Source of the DNA: Sphingomonadaceae bacterium | GTDB lineage: Bacteria; Pseudomonadota; Alphaproteobacteria; Sphingomonadales; Sphingomonadaceae | Direction of reading: 5' to 3' | Assembly: GCA_019454625.1 (NCBI GenBank) | Contig: JACFNY010000120.1 | Span: 1-6,534 of the forward strand | DNA length: 6,534 bases | Shown: one piece after another, positions 5,317 to 6,534 of the stretch | Numbering within the stretch: position 1 is the first letter of the stretch | Layout: every line of letters begins with the position of its first letter | Translations under genes and position numbers: made by a program | The notes under the pieces: model-generated | What the model was told of the DNA's origin: nothing | What the model saw: the letters and a program-made list of their open reading frames with translations, nothing else | Database searches by the model: none

Positions 5317-6534
5317 ATGGCGCGCAGCGACTATCTCTTCACGTCCGAATCGGTTTCGGAAGGCCACCCCGACAAGGTCGCCGACCAGATCTCGGACGCG
5401 ATCGTCGACCTGTTCCTGTCGAAAGACCCCGAAGCGCGCATCGCCTGCGAAACGCTGACGACGACGCAGCTCGTGGTGCTGGCGGGCGAGATCCGCTGCA
5501 AGGGCGTGTACGAGAACGGCGCGTGGGCGCCGGGCGCGCTCGACGAGATCGAGAAGACCGTGCGCGAGACGGTGAAACGCATCGGCTACGCGCAGGACGG
5601 CTTCCACTGGGAGCAGTTCCGCTTCGAGAACAACCTGCACGGCCAGTCCGCGCACATCGCGCAGGGCGTCGACGAGGCCGGCAACAAGGACGAGGGCGCG
5701 GGCGACCAGGGCATCATGTTCGGCTACGCGACTGACGAGACGCCGGACCTGATGCCCGCGACGCTCGACTACAGCCACAAGATCCTCGCGCGGCTGGCGG
5801 CGGACCGCCATTCCGGCGCGGCGCCGTTCCTTGAGCCGGACAGCAAGAGCCAGGTGACGCTGCGCTACGCGGGCGGCGTGCCGGTGGAAGCGACGGCGCT
5901 CGTCGTCTCGACGCAGCACGCGCCGGGCTATTTCTGGCACGGCGGTGAGGGCGATCCCGACAAGTACAAGGTTCTGCGCGACTACGTAATGGGCGTGTTC
6001 AGGGACGTGCTGCCGGACGGCTTCGTGACCGACAGGACGGCGATCCACGTGAACCCCACGGGCCGCTTCGAGATCGGCGGGCCGGACGGCGACGCAGGCC
6101 TCACGGGCCGCAAGATCATCGTGGACACCTACGGCGGCGCGAGCCCGCACGGCGGCGGCGCGTTCAGCGGCAAGGACCCGACGAAGGTGGACCGCTCGGC
6201 CGCCTACATCGCGCGCTACCTCGCGAAGAACATCGTCGCAGCAGGCCTCGGCAAGCGCTGCACGATCCAGCTTTCCTACGCGATCGGCGTCGCCGAGCCG
6301 CTGTCGCTCTACGTCGACCTGCACGGCACGGGCACGGTGGACGAGGCGAAGCTGGAAGCGGTGATCCCCGAGCTCGTGCGCCTGACGCCGAAGGGCATCC
6401 GCGAACACCTCGGCCTCAACAAGCCGATCTACAGCAAGACCGCCGCCTACGGGCACTTCGGACGCAAGCCCGAAGGCGACTTCTTCCCGTGGGAGAAGAC
6501 CGATCTGGTGGGCGCGCTGAAGGCGGCGGTTTAG
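5317..6534 (+). CDS. metK: S-adenosylmethionine synthetase (methionine adenosyltransferase)
   Basis: A cytosolic enzyme that makes S-adenosylmethionine from ATP and methionine, releasing phosphate and pyrophosphate; it supplies nearly all cellular methylation. The complete 405-aa product ends with TAG at the last base of the window. The methionine/ATP signature [19 protein letters not shown] starts at residue 10 (HPDK at 17-20). The hexapeptide GAGDQG is at 127-132, [16 protein letters not shown] at 259-274, and the P-loop-like GGGAFSGKD at 279-287. All are intact. The ATG at 5317 is supported by AGGAAAG at 5306-5312 and by the standard N-terminus ([12 protein letters not shown]). The length is slightly above the E. 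coli enzyme (384 aa), as is normal in Sphingomonadales. It lies 80 bp after the XRE gene with its own candidate promoter. In related genomes trmB often follows, outside this window. Confidence 0.99.
   Translation: MARSDYLFTSESVSEGHPDKVADQISDAIVDLFLSKDPEARIACETLTTTQLVVLAGEIRCKGVYENGAWAPGALDEIEKTVRETVKRIGYAQDGFHWEQFRFENNLHGQSAHIAQGVDEAGNKDEGAGDQGIMFGYATDETPDLMPATLDYSHKILARLAADRHSGAAPFLEPDSKSQVTLRYAGGVPVEATALVVSTQHAPGYFWHGGEGDPDKYKVLRDYVMGVFRDVLPDGFVTDRTAIHVNPTGRFEIGGPDGDAGLTGRKIIVDTYGGASPHGGGAFSGKDPTKVDRSAAYIARYLAKNIVAAGLGKRCTIQLSYAIGVAEPLSLYVDLHGTGTVDEAKLEAVIPELVRLTPKGIREHLGLNKPIYSKTAAYGHFGRKPEGDFFPWEKTDLVGALKAAV

Noticed and set aside
5245..6456. 403-residue open frame on the minus strand opposite metK
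   Set aside because: It mirrors metK, whose motifs are complete. The product is Arg/Val/Ala-rich low-complexity sequence with no recognised family, so it is a GC-driven shadow.

Overview
The window is GC-rich and carries a dense run of plus-strand genes. From about position 1650 rightwards it reads as Alphaproteobacteria, most likely Sphingomonadales. The basis is protein style (the PhoH tail, Lnt, the XRE regulator and MetK all resemble sphingomonad versions as I remember them) and gene order: phoH-ybeY-corC-lnt-xre-metK is a familiar alphaproteobacterial block.

Layout: (1) 1-878 is the 3' part of a gene cut by the left edge. It encodes a Gly/Ser-rich linker followed by a secreted-type beta-rich domain like the C-terminal region of FecR-domain/TbpB-like proteins. 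(2) 853 (or 898)-1854 is phoH. (3) 1847-2353 is ybeY, overlapping phoH by 8 nt. (4) 2367-3278 is corC, 13 nt after ybeY. (5) 3275-4777 is lnt, overlapping corC by 4 nt with a GTG start. (6) 4778-4843 is a short regulatory gap with a candidate promoter and an AT-rich inverted repeat. (7) 4844-5236 is an XRE-family regulator of the rhizobial PhrR/PraR type. (8) 5237-5316 is the metK promoter/leader. (9) 5317-6534 is a complete metK whose stop codon is the last base of the window. No stretch over 300 bases lacks a gene. I see no tRNA, rRNA, CRISPR array or insertion sequence.

Functionally, phoH-ybeY-corC-lnt looks like one translationally coupled operon. It combines RNA processing and ribosome quality control (YbeY endoribonuclease with its PhoH/YbeZ ATPase partner) with envelope functions (CorC, a CBS-domain protein; Lnt, the last step of lipoprotein acylation). 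xre and metK each have their own candidate promoter, with the same -35-like hexamer TTGCGC and the same 17-bp spacing.

The most notable point is that phoH looks like a hybrid. Its N-terminal domain and ATPase core, to about position 1600, read as betaproteobacterial, while the last ~67 residues read as sphingomonad. The change falls inside the most conserved stretch of the gene (about 1600-1650). The gene to its left is also not the miaB usually found there. This may be a real recombination or transfer boundary, or an assembly chimera between two genomes; the sequence alone cannot decide. I found no clearly new biological system; the rest is conserved core genome with some suggestive regulatory DNA.
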